From Vreelandella zhuhanensis (lineage in GTDB: Bacteria > Pseudomonadota > Gammaproteobacteria > Pseudomonadales > Halomonadaceae): a DNA stretch of 64,000 nucleotides. The translations under genes were made by a program, and so were the position numbers. The notes under the pieces are model-generated. The model worked only from the letters and a program-made list of their open reading frames with translations, was not told the DNA's origin and did not search any database. Positions 46,718 through 54,979 of this stretch are shown here, in pieces. The stretch spans positions 285,322 through 349,321 of the forward strand of contig NZ_WTKP01000004.1 of NCBI RefSeq assembly GCF_009793355.1, read 5' to 3'. Each line of letters begins with the position of its first letter. Position 1 is the first letter of the stretch.

Positions 46718-47329
46718 ATGCACACAGTAGCTATCGAACGCGGCATGCAGGCGCTGGTACTCGCCGACCCGGATATCGCCCGCGCCTATCCGCTGGTGGG
46801 CGCACCGTCACCTCGCCAGCGCGACCCAGGCTTTGCGACGTTTTTCTCGACTATCGTCAGCCAGCAGATTTCCACGCAAGCCGCCCGTGCCATCATGGGC
46901 CGCGTAAAACTGCTGATCCCGGAAATAACTACCTCAGCAGTGCTCGAAGTCGACGGTCAAGCCCTGCGTGATGCGGGGTTATCCTGGCGCAAGGTGGAAT
47001 ACGTCAAAGGCCTGGCCGACGCCGTGCATACAAAGGTGTTTGATGCCGAGGGACTGGACATACTGAATGATGACGAGGTGATTGCGGCCATTACCCAGCT
47101 ACGCGGCTTCGGTCGCTGGAGTGCGGAAATCTACCTGATGTTCTCGCTCAGGCGCACCGATATCTTCCCCGCCGATGACCTTGCCCTGCGAGTGGCGCTG
47201 GGCCGCCTGAAAGGCATGGACGATAAACCCACCCCCCAACAGGCACGCCAGCTGGTGGAACACTGGGCCCCCTGGCGCAGCGTGGGCTCGCTGTTTCTGT
47301 GGCACTACTACCGCGGTGAGCCGCTGTAA
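46718..47329 (+). CDS. DNA-3-methyladenine glycosylase, HhH-GPD family
   Basis: 203 residues, AlkA-like catalytic core without the N-terminal AlkA domain. It has QQISTQAARAIMGR, the helix-hairpin-helix LRGFGRWSAEIYLMF and the catalytic Asp in FPADDLALRVAL. It removes alkylated bases for base-excision repair. It is alone on the plus strand, divergent from gmk. Confidence 0.9.
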   Translation: MHTVAIERGMQALVLADPDIARAYPLVGAPSPRQRDPGFATFFSTIVSQQISTQAARAIMGRVKLLIPEITTSAVLEVDGQALRDAGLSWRKVEYVKGLADAVHTKVFDAEGLDILNDDEVIAAITQLRGFGRWSAEIYLMFSLRRTDIFPADDLALRVALGRLKGMDDKPTPQQARQLVEHWAPWRSVGSLFLWHYYRGEPL

Positions 47330-47507
47330 GGATCAATAGCATTTCGTGAAGCCTTGTGCCCCACACCTCTGTTTCAGTATCTGAAAACCCGGACTGTCAT
47401 TGGTCTGACCGATTGGACCTAAACAGTCCGAATGCCCTGCTGGCGTTGCAGCCAAGGATCCGCCGGATGCTGACTCACAACCCATAAGAACATCAGTTCT
47501 GTGTTAG

Positions 47508-47630
47508 GGTAGCTGCTCTGAATTACTGAAGCATATCAAAAAGCAGCAACGCGCTGCCTTTCCCGACGACTTCGAGCGCTTCCCCTACTGGCGACGCTTC
47601 GACATCTTGCAGTACAGCCAACACGGCTAG
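47508..47630 (+). pseudogene. possible C-terminal gene remnant
   Basis: A 40-codon stop-free stretch bounded by TAG at 47505-47507 and TAG at 47628-47630. It reads ...LLKHIKKQQRAAFPDDF then ERFPYWRRFDILQYSQHG, a composition that looks like the end of a real protein, but there is no start codon and no ribosome-binding site. Family not recognised. Confidence 0.35.
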
Positions 47631-47733
47631 AACGATGATTTTCTACCCTGAAGCGAATTGCCTGAATTTCTTGGCAAACGGAGCCTCTGGTTTATTTTTA
47701 CGCCCGCAGTTAATCCTGTATTTGGCGCGCGCC

Positions 47734-47763
47734 TGCGTGGACCTCTTTTGCGTGGACCTCTTT
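47734..47763 (+). repeat. perfect 15-bp tandem duplication upstream of tmm
   Basis: TGCGTGGACCTCTTT occurs twice head to tail (47734-47748, 47749-47763), ending 108 bases before the tmm ATG. The position is right for a promoter or operator region. Confidence 0.85.
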
Positions 47764-47871
47764 CAAGGGGTTATCGGGTCCTGTTCTTAGCAAGGCGGTG
47801 ACCAGCCACGACTATTTTTTCGTCGAACCAGCCAAGCGCTCGCTCGTTCAGACGATCAACAGAGAAACACT

Positions 47872-49251
47872 ATGAGTTTTCGAATTGCCATCCTTGGGGC
47901 CGGCCCCAGCGGACTTGCCCAACTCCGTGCCTTTGAAGCGGCACGCCTCGCCGGCACCGAGATTCCCGAGATCGTCTGTTATGAAAAACAGAGTGACCTA
48001 GGAGGAATGTGGAACTACACCTGGCGCACCGGCCTTGATGCCTACGGTGAGCCCGTGCACGGCAGCATGTATCGCTACCTCTGGTCCAATGGACCCAAAG
48101 AATGCCTGGAATTTGCCGACTACAGCTTCGAAGAGCATTTCGGCCGGCCCATTCCCTCCTACCCGCCCCGGGCGGTGCTCCGTGACTACATCATGGGGCG
48201 AGTCGAGAAGAGTGGTGCGCGACAGTACATTCGCTTCAACACCGCGGTGCACTGGGTAGATTACGCGGAAGAAACCGGAAAGTTTGCGGTCACCGTAAGG
48301 GACCTCAAGCAGGATGAGCTATGTACCGAAGAGTTCGATTATGTGGTGGTGGCCACTGGCCATTTCTCTACGCCTAACGCACCTTATTTTGAAGGGCTCA
48401 ACCAGTTTCCGGGCCGCGTCATGCATGCCCATGACTTTCGCGACGCCTGCGAATTCGCCGGCAAGGACCTGCTGCTGATCGGTAGCAGCTACTCCGCCGA
48501 GGACATCGGCACCCAGTGCCACAAATACGGCGCGGAATCGGTCACCTTCAGCTACCGCAGCCAGGCTATGGGCTTCGACTGGCCAGACTCTTTTACCGAA
48601 AAGCCACTGCTCATTAAAGTGGTCGGCAAGACGGCCTATTTCAAGGACGGCAGTAGCCAAGAGGTGGATGCCATCATTCTCTGCACCGGCTACCAACACC
48701 ACTTCCCGTTCCTGCCGGACGAACTAACCCTGAACACCCATAACCGGCTCTATCCAGAAGGCCTGTACAAGGGCATCTTTCTGGAGAAAAACCCAAAGCT
48801 GGTATTCCTGGGCATGCAGGACCAGTACTACACCTTCAATATGTTCGATGCCCAGGCCTGGTACGCGCGGGACGTCATGCTGGACCGCATCATCTTGCCG
48901 GATGAAACCGCCATGGCCGCCGACAGCACGGACTGGATCAGCCGGGAACAGAAAGTCGACAATCCATTCCAGGCAATCGACTTCCAGGCCGCCTATATCC
49001 GTGATCTGTTGCAGCCTACCGATTACCCCGCCTTCGATGTCGAGGGCGTGGCAGAAATCTTCAAGCAATGGGAGCACGATAAAGAAGCTGACATTCTGGG
49101 TTATCGCAATAAAAGCTACCGCTCAACCCTCACTGGCACCCTGGCCCCGGTCCACCACACACCGTGGATGCAGGCGATGGACGATTCCCTGGAAACCTTC
49201 CTCAGCGAAGAGCCGGAAGTCGAGAATCTGGCCCTGGACGCGGTGCGCTAG
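47872..49251 (+). CDS. tmm: trimethylamine monooxygenase Tmm (flavin-containing monooxygenase)
   Basis: 459 residues, class B flavoprotein monooxygenase oxidising trimethylamine to trimethylamine N-oxide with NADPH and oxygen. FAD motif [12 protein letters not shown] (7-18), [14 protein letters not shown] (an FMO-type ATGxF segment), NADPH region [40 protein letters not shown] and [22 protein letters not shown] agree closely with marine bacterial Tmm proteins as I recall them, down to the C-terminal [17 protein letters not shown]. Other methylated amines could also be substrates. First gene of a four-gene plus-strand unit with the transporter 73 bp downstream. Confidence 0.9.
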   Translation: MSFRIAILGAGPSGLAQLRAFEAARLAGTEIPEIVCYEKQSDLGGMWNYTWRTGLDAYGEPVHGSMYRYLWSNGPKECLEFADYSFEEHFGRPIPSYPPRAVLRDYIMGRVEKSGARQYIRFNTAVHWVDYAEETGKFAVTVRDLKQDELCTEEFDYVVVATGHFSTPNAPYFEGLNQFPGRVMHAHDFRDACEFAGKDLLLIGSSYSAEDIGTQCHKYGAESVTFSYRSQAMGFDWPDSFTEKPLLIKVVGKTAYFKDGSSQEVDAIILCTGYQHHFPFLPDELTLNTHNRLYPEGLYKGIFLEKNPKLVFLGMQDQYYTFNMFDAQAWYARDVMLDRIILPDETAMAADSTDWISREQKVDNPFQAIDFQAAYIRDLLQPTDYPAFDVEGVAEIFKQWEHDKEADILGYRNKSYRSTLTGTLAPVHHTPWMQAMDDSLETFLSEEPEVENLALDAVR

Positions 49252-49324
49252 GAAGGCCGTTCGCCACCGCAGCGCTGTAGTTTCTGTCGCGCACGCCATT
49301 TAATGTTATTGAAAGGAAACGTCC

Positions 49325-50410
49325 ATGACGGATACAAGCCTGACTCAGGCTCGTTCACGCTTTACCGCCAGCAGCATCCGATGGGGCTTTATGTGGGCCC
49401 TCTGGTGCGCCGTGCTCTGGGGCGCCTGGTACATTCCCGGTTCCGCCGTCTGGTTTGAAGCGCCTTACGTCAACCTGAGCTATGACACCAATGCAGAGTT
49501 TCTGCTGGCGGCAGCGGTGCTTACGACGTTCAATGCCATCGCCGTCCTGTTCTTTCTCTTTGTCTGGAATGGGGTACTGGGTAAATGGGGCGAATACGGC
49601 CGCACCATTCGGCAGATGCGCAACATCTCCAAGTGGTTCTTTATCGGCGCCATCTTTGGTGGTCCTATGGCCATATTCGGCTCCTATCTGGCCATCGGTT
49701 ACATTGGCGGGGCCTTCGCTGCTATCGCCGCGCTGATGTATCCAATCATCGGTGCCACTCTGGCACGCCTCTGGTATCAGGAAAAAATTACCAAGCGGGC
49801 CGCCATCGGTATCTTCATTATTCTCGCCGGCGGTGTAACAGTCTATGCGCCGGGCATCATAGGCGAACTGACCGGTACCGGTCAGAGCGGCTGGCTCGGC
49901 TACGTCGGCGGCGCCATGGCAGCCCTGGGTTGGGGCGTTGAGGGAGCCATTGCCGGACGGGGCCTGGATGTTGCCGACCCGGATGTGGGCATCACCGTGC
50001 GCTTTTCCGCCGAGGTATTCTACTGGGTAGCGCTCATTCTGCCCGCTATCTACCTGTTCACCGACCAGCCCGTTGTCGAGTTGGTCGTCGCCACATTCAA
50101 TTGGGCCGCCATTGGCTGGCTTATGTTGGCCGGGATCACCTTCGCTTTCTGCTATGTCTCCTGGTACAAGTCCTTCCCGCTCATCGGGGTGGGTCGCGGA
50201 CAGGCGATTGCCTCGTTATACGGTCTTTTCGCCGTGATCTTCCTGGCGGCCTTTACCCTGCAGCTTCCAGAGTGGAATTTTCTGGCTGGGCTGGCGCTGT
50301 TCGTGATCGGCGGCTTCGTGATGTTTACCGAGAACGACGAGGTTCTTGAAGTCGTTCGTGCCGTCTCGAAAAACGCCGACACCGAGACGGCCCCCTCTCC
50401 CACCCATTGA
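49325..50410 (+). CDS. DMT-superfamily (EamA-like) membrane transporter
   Basis: 361 residues, about ten transmembrane spans in two EamA-like halves: GAFAAIAALMYPIIGATLARLWYQEKIT ends the first half with a basic loop, and FAFCYVSWYKSFPLIGVGRGQAIASLYGLFAVI belongs to the second. The tail is acidic and Pro-rich (about 325-361). Directly downstream of tmm, it is likely to move trimethylamine, its N-oxide or a related methylated amine; direction and substrate are inference. It is followed after 19 bp by the winged-helix-like gene. Confidence 0.82.
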   Translation: MTDTSLTQARSRFTASSIRWGFMWALWCAVLWGAWYIPGSAVWFEAPYVNLSYDTNAEFLLAAAVLTTFNAIAVLFFLFVWNGVLGKWGEYGRTIRQMRNISKWFFIGAIFGGPMAIFGSYLAIGYIGGAFAAIAALMYPIIGATLARLWYQEKITKRAAIGIFIILAGGVTVYAPGIIGELTGTGQSGWLGYVGGAMAALGWGVEGAIAGRGLDVADPDVGITVRFSAEVFYWVALILPAIYLFTDQPVVELVVATFNWAAIGWLMLAGITFAFCYVSWYKSFPLIGVGRGQAIASLYGLFAVIFLAAFTLQLPEWNFLAGLALFVIGGFVMFTENDEVLEVVRAVSKNADTETAPSPTH

Positions 50411-50429
50411 TCAACTGGAGTGCCAACAG

Positions 50430-50723
50430 ATGAAAAGATTGCACATGAAAGGCCGAATTCTCCAGCTAATCAACGCCAGACGCGATGAAGGCATCTGGGA
50501 TTGGGAACTGACTGACGCCCTGATGAGTGAGTACGGTCTCACCGGTCGTTACTGGAGAGGCAATACGCGGGTGACCCTGACGGACCTATTTTCCACCGGC
50601 ATTATCGAAAGCGTTGAAGAGCAACTGGACGATCAGGGCTACTTCGGGGTAGGCCGGGTCCTGTTCAAGTTCCGGCTCAATGCCTTTGGCCGACAGCGTA
50701 TGCTGGACACCGAACTGGCCTGA
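50430..50723 (+). CDS. small winged-helix-like protein
   Basis: 97 residues from the ATG at 50430 (GGAG ten bases before). The pattern ILQLINARRDEGIWDWEL-TDALMSEYG, then YWRGNTRVTLTDLFSTGIIES and a beta-hairpin-like VGRVLFKFRLNAFGRQRML, is what a compact winged helix-turn-helix looks like. No ligand domain. I do not recognise a named family. Within the tmm unit it may be a local regulator, but DNA binding is unproven. The frame is open upstream to 50346 inside the transporter gene; that extension is unlikely. Confidence 0.65.
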   Translation: MKRLHMKGRILQLINARRDEGIWDWELTDALMSEYGLTGRYWRGNTRVTLTDLFSTGIIESVEEQLDDQGYFGVGRVLFKFRLNAFGRQRMLDTELA

Positions 50724-50766
50724 CGACTGGGCTTTACCTAATTATTCAACTTCATGAGGAAATAAT

Positions 50767-50877
50767 ATGTCTGAGTTCTGGGGATTTCCGGGTGCCGATA
50801 TCCTGGCAGTGGCGGTAATCATTGCTTTGAGTGGCCTAGCTTTATACCAGGCCCGCACTTTCGTCACCAAGATCTAA
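50767..50877 (+). CDS. 36-residue single-span membrane peptide in the tmm unit
   Basis: An ATG at 50767 with GAGGAAATAAT just upstream opens a 36-codon frame ending TAA at 50877. It starts MSEFWGFPGADI, has one hydrophobic span ILAVAVIIALSGLALY and ends in a basic tail QARTFVTKI, so the C-terminus is probably cytoplasmic. Spacing is 43 bp after the winged-helix gene, same strand. It may be a small subunit or regulator of the EamA-like transporter, but that is inference. No family recognised. Confidence 0.65.
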   Translation: MSEFWGFPGADILAVAVIIALSGLALYQARTFVTKI

Positions 50878-51028
50878 AGTATTAACCGGGGCATTCACTT
50901 CAGCCGGATGGCACTGCTGACCATGCACCGCCTATTCAGTAATAAGCGGGCGAAAGCACGCAGGCAATTTATATCAAAAAAATAAATAAAAACATTAACT
51001 AATGAATAATCCTGGACACCATTGGGAG

Positions 51029-51907
51029 TCACTCAATATTTTGAATCTGCTCGCGCATCTGCTCGATCAGCACCTTGAGCTCCACTGCGCAGCGGGTGGT
51101 GTCGGCAACCACGGATTTTGACGAGAGGGTGTTGGCTTCGCGGTTGAGTTCCTGCATCAGAAAATCCAGTCGACGACCCTTGGGGCCCTTCTGACCAAGT
51201 TGATGCTCCACCTCGATGGCATGCGCTTCCAGGCGGTCGAGTTCTTCGTCCACGTCGGCTTTCTGGGCGACCAGTACCAACTCGGCTTCCAGGCGCTGAG
51301 GGTCGAGTTCGGTCTTGGCGACCTCTAGGCGCTCCAGCAGCTGGGCACGCTGACGCTCGAGAATCTCCGGCAGCAACCGGCGCACGACAACCACTTGCTC
51401 ACGCACCCCCTTCAGGCGGGCATGAATCATCTCGGCGAGCTTTTCACCTTCGCGGGCACGGGCGTCGAGCAGTTCGTTCAGCGCCTGGTCAAACTGCGTT
51501 TTTGCAGCGGCTTTGATGGCTTCTTGATCAAGATGCTGGCTTTCCATGACACCAGGCTGGTTTAACAGCTCAAGGGTGGTGGGCGCCACGGCACTGGGCA
51601 CCTGCGCTTGCACGGCGCTCAGGGCATCAGCCAGCGCCGCCAGCCGCGCTTGGTTGACCGCTGGGGCTTGGGCGGTCTCGGCGGGCTCGAAGCGCAGGCT
51701 GCATTCCAGCTTGCCGCGCGCCAGGCGAGTACGTAGTGCTTCGCGCAGCGTGGGTTCCAGGTCACGCAGGCTTTCGTGAAGACGAAAATGCGGCTCCAGA
51801 TAGCGCTGGTTGACCGAGCGTAGCTCGACTTGCAGGGTGCCCCACGGTGCCGCCTGCTCGGTGCGGGAAAATGCCGTCATGCTGTGTACTGGGAAGGTGT
51901 GCTTCAT
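51029..51907 (-). CDS. yicC: YicC family endoribonuclease-like protein
   Basis: 292 residues. VHSMTAFSRTE at the N-terminus, LRSVNQRYLEPHFRLHESLRDLEPTLREALRTRL and the C-terminal GRRLDFLMQELNREANTLSSKS are the YicC/YloC signatures; the family has been linked to RNA cleavage. A long helical coiled-coil centre (about 130-230) is typical. It is divergent from rph, as in many gammaproteobacteria. Confidence 0.93.
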   Translation of the reverse strand: MKHTFPVHSMTAFSRTEQAAPWGTLQVELRSVNQRYLEPHFRLHESLRDLEPTLREALRTRLARGKLECSLRFEPAETAQAPAVNQARLAALADALSAVQAQVPSAVAPTTLELLNQPGVMESQHLDQEAIKAAAKTQFDQALNELLDARAREGEKLAEMIHARLKGVREQVVVVRRLLPEILERQRAQLLERLEVAKTELDPQRLEAELVLVAQKADVDEELDRLEAHAIEVEHQLGQKGPKGRRLDFLMQELNREANTLSSKSVVADTTRCAVELKVLIEQMREQIQNIE

Positions 51908-52024
51908 GTGGTTCCTTGTTCAGTCAACGGTTTGCGCCAGTCTATCCGATAAGGCCGGCCCAAGGTGTGTAGAATGGCGCTCCTTTGTTTTCCGCTATTC
52001 TCCCTGCAAATCATGAGAGGTTCC

Positions 52025-52762
52025 ATGCGCTCTGACGTTGTACGCCCCAGTGGGCGCCAGCCCGACCAGGCTCGTGAAATTACCCTGATCCGCGAATACA
52101 CCCGTCATGCCGAAGGCTCGGTGCTGGTGGAGTTCGGTGATACCAAAGTGCTGTGCAATGCCAGCGTGGAAGCCGGAGTACCGCGCTGGTTGCGCGGCAA
52201 GAACCAGGGGTGGGTAACCGCCGAATACGGCATGCTGCCGCGCGCGACGCACTCCAGAAGCGGGCGTGAAGCCACACGTGGCAAGCAAGGCGGGCGCACC
52301 CTGGAAATCCAGCGGCTGATCGGACGCTCGCTGCGCGCAGCGGTGAACCTGAAGAAGCTGGGCGAGTTCACCATTACCATCGATTGTGACGTGATCCAGG
52401 CCGATGGCGGTACCCGTACCGCGGCGATTACCGGTGGCTGCGTGGCACTGGTGGATGCCCTGCGCTATCTGCAGCGCGAAAAGAAGATCAAGAGCGACCC
52501 CTTCAAGCAGCTGATCAGCTCGGTCTCCGTGGGTATCTACAAGGGCGTGCCGGTGGTCGATCTCGACTACCCGGAAGACAGCAGCGCGGGTACCGACATG
52601 AACGTGGTAATGGCGGAAGACGGCTCGTTGATCGAGGTCCAGGGTACTGCCGAGGCGGGTACCTTCTCGCGGGCGGAACTCAACGCCATGCTTGACCTGG
52701 CCGAGCAGACAGGCAGCCAGCTACGCGACCATCAGCGGGAAGCCCTGGGCATTCGCCACTAG
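52025..52762 (+). CDS. rph: ribonuclease PH
   Basis: Phosphorolytic 3' exoribonuclease that trims tRNA ends. 245 residues from the ATG at 52025 (GAGG upstream). [70 protein letters not shown] and the C-terminal [13 protein letters not shown] match the family fully. The open frame to 51965 is longer by 20 residues without support. Confidence 0.96.
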   Translation: MRSDVVRPSGRQPDQAREITLIREYTRHAEGSVLVEFGDTKVLCNASVEAGVPRWLRGKNQGWVTAEYGMLPRATHSRSGREATRGKQGGRTLEIQRLIGRSLRAAVNLKKLGEFTITIDCDVIQADGGTRTAAITGGCVALVDALRYLQREKKIKSDPFKQLISSVSVGIYKGVPVVDLDYPEDSSAGTDMNVVMAEDGSLIEVQGTAEAGTFSRAELNAMLDLAEQTGSQLRDHQREALGIRH

Positions 52763-52852
52763 AACACCACCCCACTGTTGTGCCTATCATGCTGCACGCC
52801 GGCTGTCAGCCGGCGTGCAGAGCGACGCAAGGTGTTTCGTGCCTTTACAAGC

Positions 52853-53620
52853 TCAAAGGCTCAGGTCGTACTCGACGATCAGCGGAGCATATTCCGAGAA
52901 AGTGGCGTCGTAGTCGATCCAGGCATCCACCACATGGCGGCGGAAATTGGGGCCGACCATTTGATAATCGATCCGCCAGCCTTCCTGGCGTTCGCGCGGT
53001 ACTTCCTGATCCAGCTTCGGCCACCAGGTATATTCATCGGCATCGCGATTGATCTCGCGAAAGGTGTCGATGAAACCGGTAGGGCCGAGCACCTGATCCA
53101 TCCAGGCACGCTCTTCCGGACGAAAGCCCGAGGTCAACTGGTTATCGGACCAGTTGGCCAGGTCAATGGTCTTGTGAGCCACATGCCAGGTGCCGCAGAT
53201 AATGTACTCGCGACGTTTTCTGGCCATCTTGCTCAAATATTCCTGGTACTGCTCCATGAACGCCTGCTTGGCTTTTTGATCGCTACCGTCGGGCATCAGG
53301 AAAGTGGCGATGCTGAAACGGTCGTAATCGGCCTGCAGAAAGCGGCCTTCATGGTCACACTGAGAAAATCCCAGGCCGTACATGATGGCCTTGGGGATCT
53401 TGCGGCAATACAGTGCCACTCCGGAGAAGCCGTCTTTCTCGGCATCCAGAAAGTAACCTTCGTAGCCTTCTGGATAGAGAATATAGTCTTCCAGTTCGAA
53501 GCTCTTGGCCTTGATGTTCTGCACGCAGATCACGTCGGCATCCTGCTGAGCCAGCCAGTCCAGGAAGCCTCGCTCGACGGCGTCACGAATACCATTGACG
53601 TTGATACTGGCAATTTTCAT
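52853..53620 (-). CDS. crc: catabolite repression control protein Crc (exonuclease III fold, catalytic residues lost)
   Basis: 255 residues. Its fold is that of exonuclease III, but catalytic positions are replaced: the Glu of the LQETK box is Asn (VQNIKA, 35), the GDMN box reads GTWH, and the terminal SDH reads SEY. These losses, together with MKIASINVNGI, RKRREYIICGTWHVAHKTIDLANW and the C-terminal YAPLIVEYD, match Crc of pseudomonads, an Hfq partner that blocks translation during catabolite repression. Gene order rph-crc-pyrE is the same as in Pseudomonas. A role identical to Pseudomonas Crc is inference. Confidence 0.82.
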   Translation of the reverse strand: MKIASINVNGIRDAVERGFLDWLAQQDADVICVQNIKAKSFELEDYILYPEGYEGYFLDAEKDGFSGVALYCRKIPKAIMYGLGFSQCDHEGRFLQADYDRFSIATFLMPDGSDQKAKQAFMEQYQEYLSKMARKRREYIICGTWHVAHKTIDLANWSDNQLTSGFRPEERAWMDQVLGPTGFIDTFREINRDADEYTWWPKLDQEVPRERQEGWRIDYQMVGPNFRRHVVDAWIDYDATFSEYAPLIVEYDLSL

Positions 53621-53732
53621 AGATCGTCCCTTTTGCGTCGCTGCTGTATGATACCCGACGTTTAGACGTTTGGGTAAACGCCCGCCGCAAAACTTGCCCA
53701 GTCTCCAGCCCTTATTATTTCCAGCCCTCCTC

Positions 53733-53764
53733 ATCAGTGAGGACAGCCATCAGTGAGGACAGCC
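53733..53764 (+). repeat. 16-bp tandem duplication carrying the pyrE ribosome-binding site
   Basis: ATCAGTGAGGACAGCC occurs twice head to tail (53733-53748 and 53749-53764); each copy contains GAGGA. The second copy ends directly at the pyrE GTG at 53765. Confidence 0.9.
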
Positions 53765-54442
53765 GTGGTCAAGCCGTTACAGCCTTATCAGCGTGAGTTC
53801 ATCGAGTTCGCCATTGCACAGGGCGTACTCTCATTTGGCGAATTTACCTTGAAATCCGGGCGTGTCAGCCCGTATTTCTTCAATGCCGGCCTGTTTCAGA
53901 CCGGTTCCGCCCTGGCGCGCCTGGGACGCTTTTATGCCCAGGCTATCATCGAGAGCGGCATTCAGGCCGATGTTCTGTTCGGCCCGGCCTATAAGGGCAT
54001 CCCCCTCGCTGCCACGACAGCGATCGCCCTGGCCGACCATCACGCCCACGATATGCCTTATGCCTTCAATCGCAAGGAAGCCAAGACTCATGGCGAGGGC
54101 GGCAATATCGTCGGCGCACCGCTTGAAGGCGATATCCTGATTATCGACGATGTAATCACCGCCGGTACCGCGATCGGCGAAGTCATGCACCTGATCAAGA
54201 CAAGCGGCGCACGCGCGGCCGGGGTGGTGATCGCCCTGGATCGCCAGGAACGCGCTCAGGGCAATGAAGGCCTTCTTCAGCGTAGTGCCATTCAGGAAGT
54301 CGAAGCCACTTATGCCATGCCGGTGGTCAGCATCGTCACCCTGGCGCAGGTGTTGGCTTATCTGGAAAGCCAGGGCGGGAGTGACATGCAACCCCACGCC
54401 GAGGCCATCCGCGCTTATCGCGAGCGTTACGGCATCGAGTGA
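53765..54442 (+). CDS. pyrE: orotate phosphoribosyltransferase PyrE
   Basis: Forms orotidine 5'-phosphate in pyrimidine synthesis. 225 residues from the GTG at 53765, where [15 protein letters not shown] matches the usual PyrE start; a GTG at 53753 would add four. [44 protein letters not shown] and the PRPP motif [16 protein letters not shown] are intact. Its end overlaps the end of convergent trmL by 16 bp. Confidence 0.97.
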   Translation: MVKPLQPYQREFIEFAIAQGVLSFGEFTLKSGRVSPYFFNAGLFQTGSALARLGRFYAQAIIESGIQADVLFGPAYKGIPLAATTAIALADHHAHDMPYAFNRKEAKTHGEGGNIVGAPLEGDILIIDDVITAGTAIGEVMHLIKTSGARAAGVVIALDRQERAQGNEGLLQRSAIQEVEATYAMPVVSIVTLAQVLAYLESQGGSDMQPHAEAIRAYRERYGIE

Positions 54443-54906
54443 TCCATCGCGCCGGCAAACCCTTGCTGGCGCCAAGCTTCATAACTGACGATGGCCACCG
54501 CATTGGACAAGTTCAGGCTACGATTATTGGGCTGCATGGGGATGCGCAGACGCTGCTGCTCCGGCAGGCTTTGATGCACATGCGCCGGCAACCCGGCGGT
54601 TTCCGAGCCGAACAGCAACACATCCCCGGCTTCGAACCGACAGTCGCTATACGCCCGGGTGCCATGGGTGGTCAGCGCCAGGATACGCCGCCCGGCCATT
54701 GCCTCGATAAAACTCGCATAATCTAAATGACGTGTCACATTGTCCAGATCACGATAGTCCAGGCCGGCGCGGCGCAGCTTCTTTTCTTCCAGGTCGAAAC
54801 CCAGGGGTTCAATCAGATGCAAACGGCAGCCATTATTGGCCACCAGGCGCATGATGTTGCCGGTATTGGGCGCAACCCGGGGTTCAAACAACGCTATCTC
54901 GAACAT
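54427..54906 (-). CDS. trmL: tRNA (cytidine(34)-2'-O)-methyltransferase TrmL
   Basis: 159 residues, minimal SPOUT-class methyltransferase that 2'-O-methylates the wobble base of tRNA-Leu. [21 protein letters not shown], the knot motifs [12 protein letters not shown] and [26 protein letters not shown] are characteristic. The open frame extends upstream by 37 residues that overlap the rep promoter region, not supported by family length. Confidence 0.94.
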   Translation of the reverse strand: MFEIALFEPRVAPNTGNIMRLVANNGCRLHLIEPLGFDLEEKKLRRAGLDYRDLDNVTRHLDYASFIEAMAGRRILALTTHGTRAYSDCRFEAGDVLLFGSETAGLPAHVHQSLPEQQRLRIPMQPNNRSLNLSNAVAIVSYEAWRQQGFAGAMDHSMP

Positions 54907-54979
54907 GCCACTCGCCTGTGTCAATAAGCCCTTGGGCTTTCGCATTAATCGCCGTCGATTGTAGAGGAAAACCGCCGCC

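Larger units (their letters stand above)
47330..47871. other. 542-bp intergenic region upstream of tmm
   Basis: No intact gene. It holds a 40-codon coding-like remnant (47508-47630), a 15-bp tandem duplication (47734-47763), a CGGACTGT...ACAGTCCG inverted repeat (47390-47430) and AGAAC-ATCA-GTTCT (47487-47500). The tmm promoter must lie here. No convincing -35/-10 pair was found. Confidence 0.6.

Noticed and set aside
52853..53620. Annotation as active exonuclease III (xthA)
   Set aside because: Key catalytic residues are substituted and synteny favours crc.
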